This document shows, one piece after another, positions 55,901 to 64,000 of a stretch of 64,000 bases of DNA. Position 1 is the stretch's first letter. The number at the start of each line of letters is the position of its first letter. The notes beneath the pieces were generated by a model. It saw nothing but the letters and a program-made list of their open reading frames with translations. It ran no database searches and was not told where the DNA came from. Source of the DNA: Neoarius graeffei (taxonomy: Eukaryota > Chordata > Actinopteri > Siluriformes > Ariidae). Where the stretch lies: assembly GCF_027579695.1 (NCBI RefSeq), contig NC_083577.1:43254198-43318197 (forward strand). The letters are read 5' to 3'. The translations under genes were made by a program, and so were the position numbers.

Positions 55901-58900
55901 GTTTCCACCCCCATGCTTCATAGTAGGTATGGTGTTCTTTGGATGCAACTCAGCATTCTTTCTCCTCCAAACACAACAAGTTGAGTTTTTACCAAAAAGT
56001 TCTATTTGGGTTTCATCTGACCATATGACATTCTCCCAATCCTCTTCTGGATCATCCAAATGCTCTCTAGCAAACTTCAGATGGGCCTGGACATGTACTG
56101 GCTTAAGCAGGGGGACACATCTGGCACTGCAGGATTTGAGTCCCTGGCGGCGTAGTGTGTTACTGATAGTAGCCTTTGTTACTTTGGTCCCAGCTCTCTG
56201 CAGGTCATTCACTAGGTCCCCCCGTGTGGTTCTGGGATTTTTGCTCACCGTTCTTGTGATCATTTTGACCCCATGGGGTGAGATCTTGCGTGGAGCCCCA
56301 GATCGAGGGAGATTATCAGTGGTCTTGTATGTCTTCCATTTTCTAATAATTGCTCCCACAGTTGATTTCTTCACACCAAGCTGCTTACCTATTGCAGATT
56401 CAGTCTTCCCAGCCTGGTGCAGGTCTACAATTTTGTTTCTGGTGTCCTTTGACAGATCTTTGGTCTTAGACTGGTACCAAAATTCAAAAAAGTGCTTATT
56501 TAAGGAGTTAAAGGCATTTTTGAGACAAAGTCGGCAAACAGTCTTATTTTGTCAATTTGGGTGTGCCGAATTCAAATCTGCAATATGCCGAGCTCTATCT
56601 GACCTCTGTTGACCTCTAGAGGTCATTGAACTTTGGGCCTGTAAACGTCTCAGCTGAACCCAGTTTCTCAGCTTTCTAAGGAATGAAATGTACTAAAATG
56701 ATTAATGAAGTTAGCAACTGGCCTTGTTTGTTAAATGTTTGGGTGCTGAATTCATTTTTCATTTGTAAAATGACATATGACCTCTGATAACCTCAAGGTC
56801 ATTAAACTTGGCCTATAGGCCTATGCATTTAACGGCATTTTTAAACTGACTTTACTCCCCCAAAAAGAATATGAACAGACAAAAAACAAATAGAAAGGAA
56901 CAAATACAACATTAAATGCCAGTCCATGTACATGTGACTTACTTTTCACAATGGGAGTGCCTAGGCGATCACCTTACATAACATTGCATTACATTTAGCG
57001 GTTATTGTTTATACAAAGCTACTGAAAAAAGGACAGATTCAGCAGCATACAAAATGTGGGGGCATACAGGGTATACAGGTTAATCAGGGTTAGTATATAT
57101 GAGAGTTTTTTTCTTTGTTGTTTGTTTTTTGTAACAAACTTTACCCCTTTTAAAACAAAACAAAACAAAAAACAAACAACAAAGAAAAAAACTCTCATAT
57201 ATACTAACCCTGATTAACCTGTATACCCTGTATGCCCCCACATTTTGTATGCTGCTGAATCTGTCCTTTTTTCAGTAGCTTTGTATAAACAATAACCGCT
57301 AAATGTACTGCAATGTTATGTAAGGTGATCGCCTAGGCATTCTCATTGTGAAAAGTAAGTCACATGTACATGGACTGGCATTTAATGTTGTATTTGTTCC
57401 TTTCTATTTGTTTTTTGTCTGTTCATATTCTTTTTGGGGGAGTAAAGTCAGTTTAAAAATGCCGTTAAATGCATAGGCCTATAGGCCAAGTTTAATGACC
57501 TTGAGGTTATCAGAGGTCATATGTTGTTTTACAAATGAAAAATGAATTCAGCACCCAAACATTTAACAAACAAGGCCATTTGCTAACTTCATTAATCATT
57601 TTAGTACATTTCATTCCTTAGAAAGCTGAGAAACTGGGTTCAGCTGAGACGTTTACAGGCCCAAAGTTCAATGACCTCTAGAGGTCAACAGAGGTCAGAT
57701 AGAGCTCGGCATATTGCAGATTTGAATTCGGCACACCCAAATTGACAAAATAAGACTGTTTGCCGACTTTGTCTCAAAAATGCCTTTGGGTGTCACAATT
57801 CTGGATTTTGGTACCAGTCTATCTTGGCCATAGTGGAGTTTGGAGTGAGACTGTTTGAGGTTGTGGACAGGTGTCTTTTGATAACGAGTTCAAACAGGTA
57901 CCATTAATACAGGTAACGAGTGGAGGACAGAGGAGCCTCTTAAAGAAGAAGTTACAGGTCTGTGAGAGCCAGAAATCTTGCTTGTTTGTAGGTGACCAAA
58001 TACTTATTTTACCAAGGAATTTACCAATTAATTCATTAAAAATCCTACAATGTGATTTCCTGGATTCTTTCCCCCCATTCTGTCTCTCATAGTTGAAGTG
58101 TACCTATGATGAAAATTACAGGCCTTTCTCATCTTTTTAAGTGGGAGAACTTGCACAATTGGTTGCTGACTAAATACTTTTTTGCCCCACTGTAACTGCC
58201 TCCAAACTTCTCTAATCGTCTGATTAACTATTCCATATTCTCTGTTCTAATTTTCATTCTCTCACATTCTTCTTGAAATACTGTATCTTTCATAACTGTG
58301 CCCAACGTAATCTCATCTCATTATCTCTAGCCGCTTTATCCTTCTACAGGGTCGCAGGCAAGCTGGAGCCTATCCCAGCTGACTACGGGCGAAAGGCGGG
58401 GTACCCTGGACAAGTCGCTAGGTCATCACAGGGCTGACACATAGACACAGACAACCATTCACACTCACACCTACGGTCAATTTAGAGTCACCAGTTAACC
58501 TAACCTGCATGTCTTTGGACTGTGGGGGAAACCGGAGCACCCGGAGGAAACCCACGCGGACACGGGGAGAACATGCAAACTCCACACAGAAAGGCCCTCG
58601 CCGGCCCCGGGGATCGAACCCAGGACCTTCTTGCTGTGAGGCGACAGCGCTAACCACTACACCACCGTGCCGCCTGCCCAACGTAATACGCTGTGTTATT
58701 CAGATCAGTTCCGGAGACCAAGAGCATAATAGCAATTCTACTTTTCAAAATTTTTAATTTGATTTTGCCTTATATTTTAGAATTTGTCATGTTGAAGGAT
58801 ACACCCATTTTACATATGTAACAGTGGAAAGAAAGAAAGTGAGAAAGAAACAAATTATTGTTGTTGTTAGTGGAAGTAAGTACTGGTGCATCTAAAAAAA

Positions 58901-61654
58901 TTAGAATATCATGAAAGTTTGTTTTTTCGTAATTTAATTCAATAAGGTAAACTTTCATATATTCTCTATTCATAACATAAAGTGAAATATTTCAAGCCTT
59001 TTTTTGGTTTGTTTTAATTTTGATGATTATGGCTTATAGCTCATGAAAATCAGAAATTCAGTATCTCAAATTATTAGAACATTTCCTAAGATCAATAAAA
59101 AAAAAGGATTTACAATACAGAAATGTCCAGCTTCTGAAAAGTATGTTCATTTATACACTCAGTACTTGGTTGGGGCTCCTTTACCATGAATTACTACATC
59201 AATACAGTGTGGCATTGAAACAATCAGCCTACAGCACTGCTGAGGTGTTATTGAAGCCCAGGTTGCTTTGACGGCGGCCTTCAGTTCGTCTGTATTTTTG
59301 AGTTGAGCGTTTCTCATCTTTCTCTTGAAAATACCCCATAGATTCTCTCTGGGGTTCAGGTCAGGCAAGTTGCCTGGCCAATCAAGCACAGTAATATCAT
59401 GGTCAGCAAACCATTTGGTAGTAGTTTTGGCATTGTGGGCAGGTGAAAAGTCCTGCTGGAAAAGGAAATCAGTACCTCCATAAAGCTTGTCAGCAGATGG
59501 AAGCATGAAGTGCTCTAAAATCTCCTGGTAGATGGCTGCATTGACTTTGGACTTGATAAAACACAGTGGACCAATGCCAGCAGATGACATGGCACCCCAA
59601 ATCATCACAGACTGCAGAAGCTTCACACTGGACTGGCAAAATTTACTTTTATCTGAAAAGAGGACTTTGGACCACTGAACAACAGTCTAGTTCTTTCTCT
59701 CCATAGCCCAGGTAAGACGCTTCTGACATTGTCTCTGGTTCAGGAGTGGTTTGATATTAGGAATGCGACAGTTGTAGACTCTTTCCTGAAGACATCTGTG
59801 CATGGTGGCTCTTGATGCACTGACACCAGCCTCAGTCCACTCCTTGTGAAGCTCTCCCAAGTTCTTGAATTGACTTTTCTTGACAATTCTCTCAAGGCTG
59901 CAGTCATCCCTGTTGCTTGTGCACCTTTTTCAGCCAGCCTTTTCAACAATGGCCTTCTGTAGCTTACCCTCCTTGTGGAGGGTGTCGATGATTGTCTTCT
60001 GGACAACTGACAAGTCAGCAATCTTCCCCATGATTGTGGTTGTGTGTACTGAAGTAGACCGAAAAATACACAGCATTTATACCGTTTGAATAATCATTTA
60101 CTCAAACTTGAAAGGAAATATTCTGATATTTTGAGATGCTTTTTAAAAAAATGTTGTGCTGTTGACCACAATTATCAAACTTAAAATATAAAAATGCTTG
60201 AAACATTTTAATTTACATGTAATGAGCCTAAAATATGTTAAATTTTCACTTTATTAAATACCTGATGGAAAATATTGAACTTTTTCCTGATATTCTAATT
60301 TTTTGAGATGCATTAGCAAACAAACAAACAAACAAACAAACAAACAAACAAACAAACAAACAAACATTGTTTGTTTGTTAAGAAATTATAAAACAGATGA
60401 ACATTTTCACTTTTTTCCATTCAGGACTATGAGAGATGCAGACTTTGGCCTCAACTATAAGTCATCTTCATAGTTTAGATTTTTGCAAAAATAGATAAAC
60501 ATAAATGTTGTTCTAAAGATCATGGATAAGACAGAGCTTTAATATTTACTATTTTGCAATAATACAGGGGGCTGCAAAAGTAGGTATACAGTATGAAAAG
60601 CAAAACATTCACACAAAACATTAGTATTAAATGAAACCTAGCACCACTATTATAATACTGGTAATACTGAAATAATCCTTACTGTATACCTACTTTTGCA
60701 GCCCCCTGTATATACCTTAGTAGCCATGTAGTATATATTAATTTGTACTGTTTGAAACATGGAAAGGCTGGTCATTCATTTTTAGGACCTTTTTTCCCAA
60801 ATATTTCATTTTTCATTTTAATAGTGTTTCAGTGTTAAACAGGAAACATCTTGGTGAACAATTAGTAGGGTTTTTTTTTTTCCGAGTATCTGCACTACAG
60901 TTTTTCTTTCACTTAAAAACAGAACTTATGTTAGTTCACTTAAGTGAATAGTTACTCACATTCCCTGGTTCTTTGCTGAAAGACCATTAATTTGCCCTCA
61001 ATAACTAAAGTCAGTTTCTAATCTGAGATATAGGCTTTGTTCTCAGTTGTGATTCTTTCTTGTACTTCAACTTTAACACTATGTAAAACTGTGTCGTTAT
61101 ATACTTTAAAATGCAGATAATATTTGGTCTTTATTCATGAATTCTTGTAATCCAACCATTTGTAATAGCTTTCTTTGTCCTCTTTGCAGAGGCCACAAAT
61201 TTCAGTGACCCCATCGTCTGCTACGTGCTGGATGCAGTTCTGCTCTTATACTGCATCATTTTTACAGCACTGTACTTTAAACTTAAGGTGAGACTGTTAC
61301 ATAGATGATGGATGAATGATTCTTCATTACTATGGAGTGTTTTTGTCTAAACTATCTTCTATTTGACTTTTTAGTTTGAAAAGGCAAAGGCCTTTGTCAA
61401 GCTACCTGACAAGTCTGCTCTAACGGTGAGTCACTGTGTTGTGTATTTCTGAGTACAGTTGGGCAACATTTCTGAGAATAGCATGTCAGTGATTGTGCAA
61501 GCAAAAAATCATTGCTATAATCTTTCACCTTTTACTATAATCTGGTTTGTATTTGCCATAAGTAACTTTTGCATCATTCATGTGACTCATTTAATCTACT
61601 TCTGTGTCTTTTTAAATGTAGGCTGAAGCAGGACAAGATGAGGGGCATTATCAG
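52201..61654 (+). CDS. CD3-zeta / FcR-gamma family signalling adaptor, 5' exons
   Basis: Small disulphide-linked membrane adaptors of this family (CD247, FCER1G) pass signals from T-cell and Fc receptors through ITAM tyrosines. Exons: 52201-52258, 61190-61287, 61375-61425, 61622-61654, all with AG/GT ends and fitting phase. Exon 1 is a signal peptide ([13 protein letters not shown]). Exon 2 has a very short ectodomain and the signature [20 protein letters not shown]: the cysteine that links dimers and the membrane aspartate that pairs with receptor basic residues. A cytoplasmic LKFEKAKAF and [17 protein letters not shown] follow. The frame is open into a donor GTAAGT. A possible next exon (62413-62457) would give YQPLNGPQIHRL. 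Remaining exons are probably beyond the window. Which paralogue it is cannot be settled; the layout fits CD247 slightly better. Intron 1 is 8.9 kb. Confidence 0.82.
52259..55239. other. intron 1 of the CD3-zeta-like gene, left part
   Basis: AT-rich non-coding sequence with a TTA microsatellite. No other gene or recognised repeat. Confidence 0.6.
52894..52957. repeat. (TTA)n microsatellite
   Basis: About 64 bp of TTA repeat. Confidence 0.97.
55456..56460 (-). pseudogene. Tc1-like transposase, broken
   Basis: The N-terminal region ([46 protein letters not shown]) and first catalytic motif [11 protein letters not shown] lie in one frame down to 55859. The second part ([40 protein letters not shown], natural stop) is in another frame from 55833. 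The frame changes in the short gap between. The start codon side is interrupted at about 56466 by the palindromic insert. Confidence 0.9.
56467..57821. mobile_element. 1.36-kb near-perfect palindrome (foldback element)
   Basis: It begins TAGACTGGTACC and ends with the exact inverse GGTACCAGTCTA, flanked by TCT on both sides (56464-56466, 57822-57824). Removing it with one TCT restores the usual Tc1 sequence TTTGGTCTTGGCCATAG. The left arm runs to about 57132 and the right arm from about 57165, around a roughly 32-bp loop. The arms match over about 650 bp with scattered single differences and a diverged patch near each end. No coding region is evident. A 3-bp target duplication does not by itself fix the superfamily. 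Confidence 0.88.
58312..58674 (-). mobile_element. V-SINE with 13-bp target duplication
   Basis: Flanked by TGCCCAACGTAAT (58299-58311, 58675-58687). Confidence 0.97.
58883..60316 (-). mobile_element. Tc1-like element (CTAGTGCATCTC family), second copy
   Basis: Ends CTGGTGCATCTAAAAAAATT and the inverse of CTAATGCATCTCAAAAAATT. It is 1.43 kb without insertions and shows the empty sites of the V-SINEs that sit in the copy at 6072-8911. Confidence 0.9.
59159..60029 (-). pseudogene. Tc1-like transposase, broken
   Basis: The C-terminal 155-codon frame ([43 protein letters not shown], natural end HGKGAPTKY) is intact. The N-terminal part ([32 protein letters not shown]) is split by stops and a frame change near 59640-59930. 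The motif DLNPRENLW has R in place of the usual I, but the catalytic E remains. Confidence 0.88.
60317..60366. repeat. (CAAA)n microsatellite
   Basis: About 50 bp of CAAA repeat directly after the Tc1 end. Confidence 0.95.
60565..60708. mobile_element. 144-bp hairpin MITE
   Basis: CAGGGGGCTGCAAAAGTAGG at the left and its exact inverse at the right are flanked by TA. The repeats extend about 30 bp to TATACAGTA. It is probably a mariner-type MITE. Confidence 0.9.
60709..61189. other. end of intron 1 of the CD3-zeta-like gene
   Basis: AT-rich with T-runs; ends in the acceptor TCTTTGCAG. Nothing else recognised. Confidence 0.6.
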
Positions 61655-61803
61655 GTAAGTTTAATTCAATGTGTGACAGATGTGACAGATATTTGATGGG
61701 GAAAAAAATTATTTGAAATAGTACACACATTACCTGATGTCTGATCAAGACTAGTCTGATCAAGACTAATCGTACATTACAGTGTAAATGCCAGCGGTGA
61801 TGC

Positions 61804-61805
<2 letters not shown>

Positions 61806-61876
<71 letters not shown>
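61806..61876. repeat. (TA)n microsatellite
   Basis: About 71 bp of TA repeat. Confidence 0.97.
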
Positions 61877-61878
<2 letters not shown>

Positions 61879-62341
61879 TACACGATAAGCATAAGGCTAT
61901 GATTCATACATTTTGTATGTCTAGTCTAAGGTTTTAATACCATTATTTTGTCAATTAGCTGAATTCTAGGATTAATGTCTAACAGAATATATTTACTTTT
62001 AATGCACTTTATTAGTGATAGTTTGGCAACTGTAACATCTACTGTGCTATTTTTGCTCTAATTACTTTTCCAAATGCATGTAATGGCACATAGAGTAGCA
62101 AAATACTGAAACAGGAAAAGAGTGTTAGGTTTTCTTTGCAATGTTAAAATTGAAATGTAGCCCTGGATTATTTTTGGTTATTTCCTAGATTTGTCCAGTA
62201 TTCTGAAATAGCATAAACACAATATAGATGTGTTTATATATGAATGACTAAATGCAGTATAAATGAATAATTACTACAGTATTTATATAATACATTATTT
62301 GAGTACATTTCAACTTATACACACAGTAATAATAAAATTTG

Positions 62342-62381
<40 letters not shown>

Positions 62382-62412
62382 CCTGAGGAGAGTGCTTTCC
62401 ATTTAACTCCAG
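61877..62412. other. intron sequence with (AAT)n tract
   Basis: An AAT microsatellite lies at 62342-62380. Otherwise it is non-coding, downstream of the last certain exon. Confidence 0.6.
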
Positions 62413-62457
62413 CCCCTTAACGGACCTCAGATCCACAGGTTGGACCTGGTCCCTGAG
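62413..62457 (+). CDS. candidate fifth exon of the CD3-zeta-like gene
   Basis: An open 45-bp segment between AACTCCAG and GTAAAA keeps phase 0 and would continue the protein as PLNGPQIHRLDLVPE. With the preceding HYQ this forms YQPL, a good first half of an ITAM. The second tyrosine expected about 11 residues after the first is a leucine here. The upstream polypyrimidine tract is weak, so this exon is only suggested. Confidence 0.4.
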
Positions 62458-63427
62458 GTAAAATAACAAAACAGAAAAAAAAAAAATTAATAATAATAAT
62501 AAAGGACTTGGTGAATATGGGCCAGTGCAGCTGTTTAAGAATGGGTGTAGAGTGATCTCACAGTCTAGTACATATAAAGATTTGTGCAACAGCATCTTGC
62601 ACTCTCTGTAAACTAGTGATAGAGCTCCTGGAATCTATAAGTTTCCCACTATCAGCAGTTGAGAGAATGTCATGGCTCTTGGATATGTCTTGAAGGTGAT
62701 AGAATACTGTCAATGAACACAGCTGTTCATTACAATTGTTTAATTATTAACCTCTACATAGTTATGAAAACTTATCGCATGATGGCCATTATGTTACAGC
62801 ACATGACCATTATGTTGCATTTCCATAAAATTTCAAGCGGTGCCTTTTCCTGAATCCTTTTTTATTGTCAAATCACAGCTTTTCAACATGAGTGGGTGTG
62901 GCTTGATTGCCTAATTCATGCCTAATTCATTCTCCTACGTGAACTGACAAATGGATGTAGCATGTCTCATTAGTTTTATTGGAAAAGCCCTTGTGTTTGT
63001 TTTTGGATTCACATCCTGCAACCTTGGCCTATAAAGAAACTCATTGCCCACTGAAGTCTCATACAGCCAGATGGTGTTGTCTCATGATTACCTGCTTTGT
63101 GGCAAATTACCTGCACTACTGAGACATTTTAAAGAGCACAGTACATATAAAGGGTTTAAATCCCAATGATGCCACAGCCATCCATGGCCAGAAGCCAAGA
63201 CTGGCATATCCTCTGAGTGTGTTATGCTGCTCTGTGATGCTGTATGTACAGCAGGTCAGAAAAGTTCAGGTTGGCTGGTTGTACATGTCTAGGAGGGGAC
63301 ATGTGTTAATGTATTTAATTGAATTAATTCGTTAAAAATGTAACTTGTACGTTTAGTGCATGTTTTCTTCATTCTTAAATCGTTCTCTAACCATTCTCAT
63401 CATTATTGCGAAATGTTACTAGTTAGC
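62458..63427. other. non-coding sequence
   Basis: No further ITAM-like exon or repeat could be supported. Confidence 0.5.
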
Positions 63428-63716
63428 TTCACAGCAAGAAGGTTCTGATTTCGAATCTCACAGCCACACGGTTTGCATGTTCTCTTCGTGCCTGTGTGGG
63501 TTTCCTCTGGGTGCTCCGGTTTCCCCCCACAGTCCAAAGACGTGCAGATTTGGTGCCCAAAGTTGTGAATGGCTATCTGTCTCTCAGTGTTAGCTCTGTG
63601 ATAGATGGGCGATCTGCCCATGGTGTACCCCGCCTCTTGCCCAAAGTCAGCTGGGATTGGCTCCAGCTTTCCCCCGATCCTGATGAAGTAGCGGTATAGA
63701 TGATGGATGGATGTTA
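63428..63716 (+). mobile_element. V-SINE, old and 5'-truncated
   Basis: Starts inside the head (CACAGCAAGAAGGTTCTG). The core and tail are diverged, ending GATGATGGATGGATG. Confidence 0.88.
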
Positions 63717-64000
63717 TTAGAAGCAATGCTGTAGTAGATTCTGATACAGTATCCAATGTTCTGATTTTTCAGAACAAACCTCAAAACTAAATTGAATAAA
63801 ATTTTATTAGTTGGTTACTATTGTTGTCAAGTATAAATAACATTTTCTTGATTTGGGAAAGACTGTTGTTTTGAAACATAGTTAGCTCGCCAGAAAGTTT
63901 CACAACACATCTAGTTCAGGAGCTGAATAAAGTTGTGTACTGCAGATTGCTCTTTTGTTGTTGTTGTGTGCATGAATAATATGGATGAAAATTGCTTCTT
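63717..64000. other. non-coding sequence to window edge
   Basis: Nothing recognised. Confidence 0.5.

Larger units (their letters stand above)
55240..58192 (-). mobile_element. Tc1-like element carrying a palindromic insert
   Basis: Ends CAGTGGGGCAAAATAGTATT and the inverse of CAGTGGGGCAAAAAAGTATT are flanked by TA. Total 2,953 bp, or about 1.6 kb without the 1,355-bp insert at 56467. It is inserted in intron 1 of the CD3-zeta-like gene in antisense orientation. Confidence 0.93.

Noticed and set aside
55719-56612. 297-codon plus-strand frame
   Set aside because: Antisense of a Tc1 transposase running into the palindromic insert; a shadow.

Overview
This is a vertebrate nuclear window, almost certainly from a ray-finned fish. 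Five spliced genes sit on an AT-rich background crowded with tRNA-derived V-SINEs (about 27 pieces), Tc1-like DNA transposons, short inverted-repeat elements and TA/CA microsatellites. The V-SINE type, with a tRNA-like head, the conserved V-SINE core and a tail ending in GAGATGAGATGAG, together with the Tc1 families, suggests a catfish-like or other ostariophysan fish. The species itself is a guess.

Host genes, left to right: (1) the first coding exon of tbc1d4 (-, 9277-9657); its remaining exons would lie beyond the left edge, so the first 9 kb is intron 1 filled with repeats. (2) commd6 complete (-, seven coding exons, 24235-27621, 195 aa), keeping the N-terminal helical half that the human protein lacks. 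(3) grtp1 complete (+, eight exons, 29207-33339, 348 aa), a TBC-domain Rab GAP. (4) a lamp1-like gene complete (-, six exons, 36416-41469, 243 aa) that encodes one LAMP luminal domain rather than two. (5) the 5' part of a CD3-zeta/FcR-gamma family adaptor (+, 52201-61654, perhaps to 62457) with a 9-kb first intron. TBC1D4-COMMD6 and GRTP1-LAMP1 are neighbour pairs on human chromosome 13, and grtp1 and lamp1 are tail-to-tail here as in human. All splice junctions given were read by hand as AG/GT boundaries with matching phase.

Mobile DNA, region by region: 0-9 kb holds V-SINEs, a foldback MITE, a Tc1 with long terminal repeats, and a Tc1 carrying two V-SINEs, one of which carries a further MITE. 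10.6-16.5 kb holds a V-SINE cluster including a three-copy tandem array, a THAP-domain transposon remnant and a hAT BED-finger remnant. 18.7-23.1 kb is a broken LINE cut by two V-SINEs and by an element with an AT target duplication that looks like a deleted ISL2EU. 38.0-40.6 kb (lamp1 intron 2) has a TTAA-flanked element and a Tc1. 42.0-49.6 kb has two Tc1 elements with V-SINE insertions that share a 605-bp tract without visible difference. 49.7-50.7 kb is a solo LTR containing a SINE. 55.2-58.2 kb is a Tc1 holding a 1.36-kb near-perfect palindrome. 58.9-60.7 kb has another Tc1 copy and a hairpin MITE.

The strongest unusual signals are the directional SINE-to-SINE transfer between 42.9 and 48.8 kb, the palindromic element at 56.5-57.8 kb, the single-domain lamp1-like gene, the Tc1 family whose roughly 410-bp terminal repeats encode both ends of the transposase, and the nested AT-flanked element in the LINE. 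I found no defence system, CRISPR array or gene cluster of a clearly new kind. Everything was read by eye, so repeat family names and element ends are approximate unless a target-site duplication is given.
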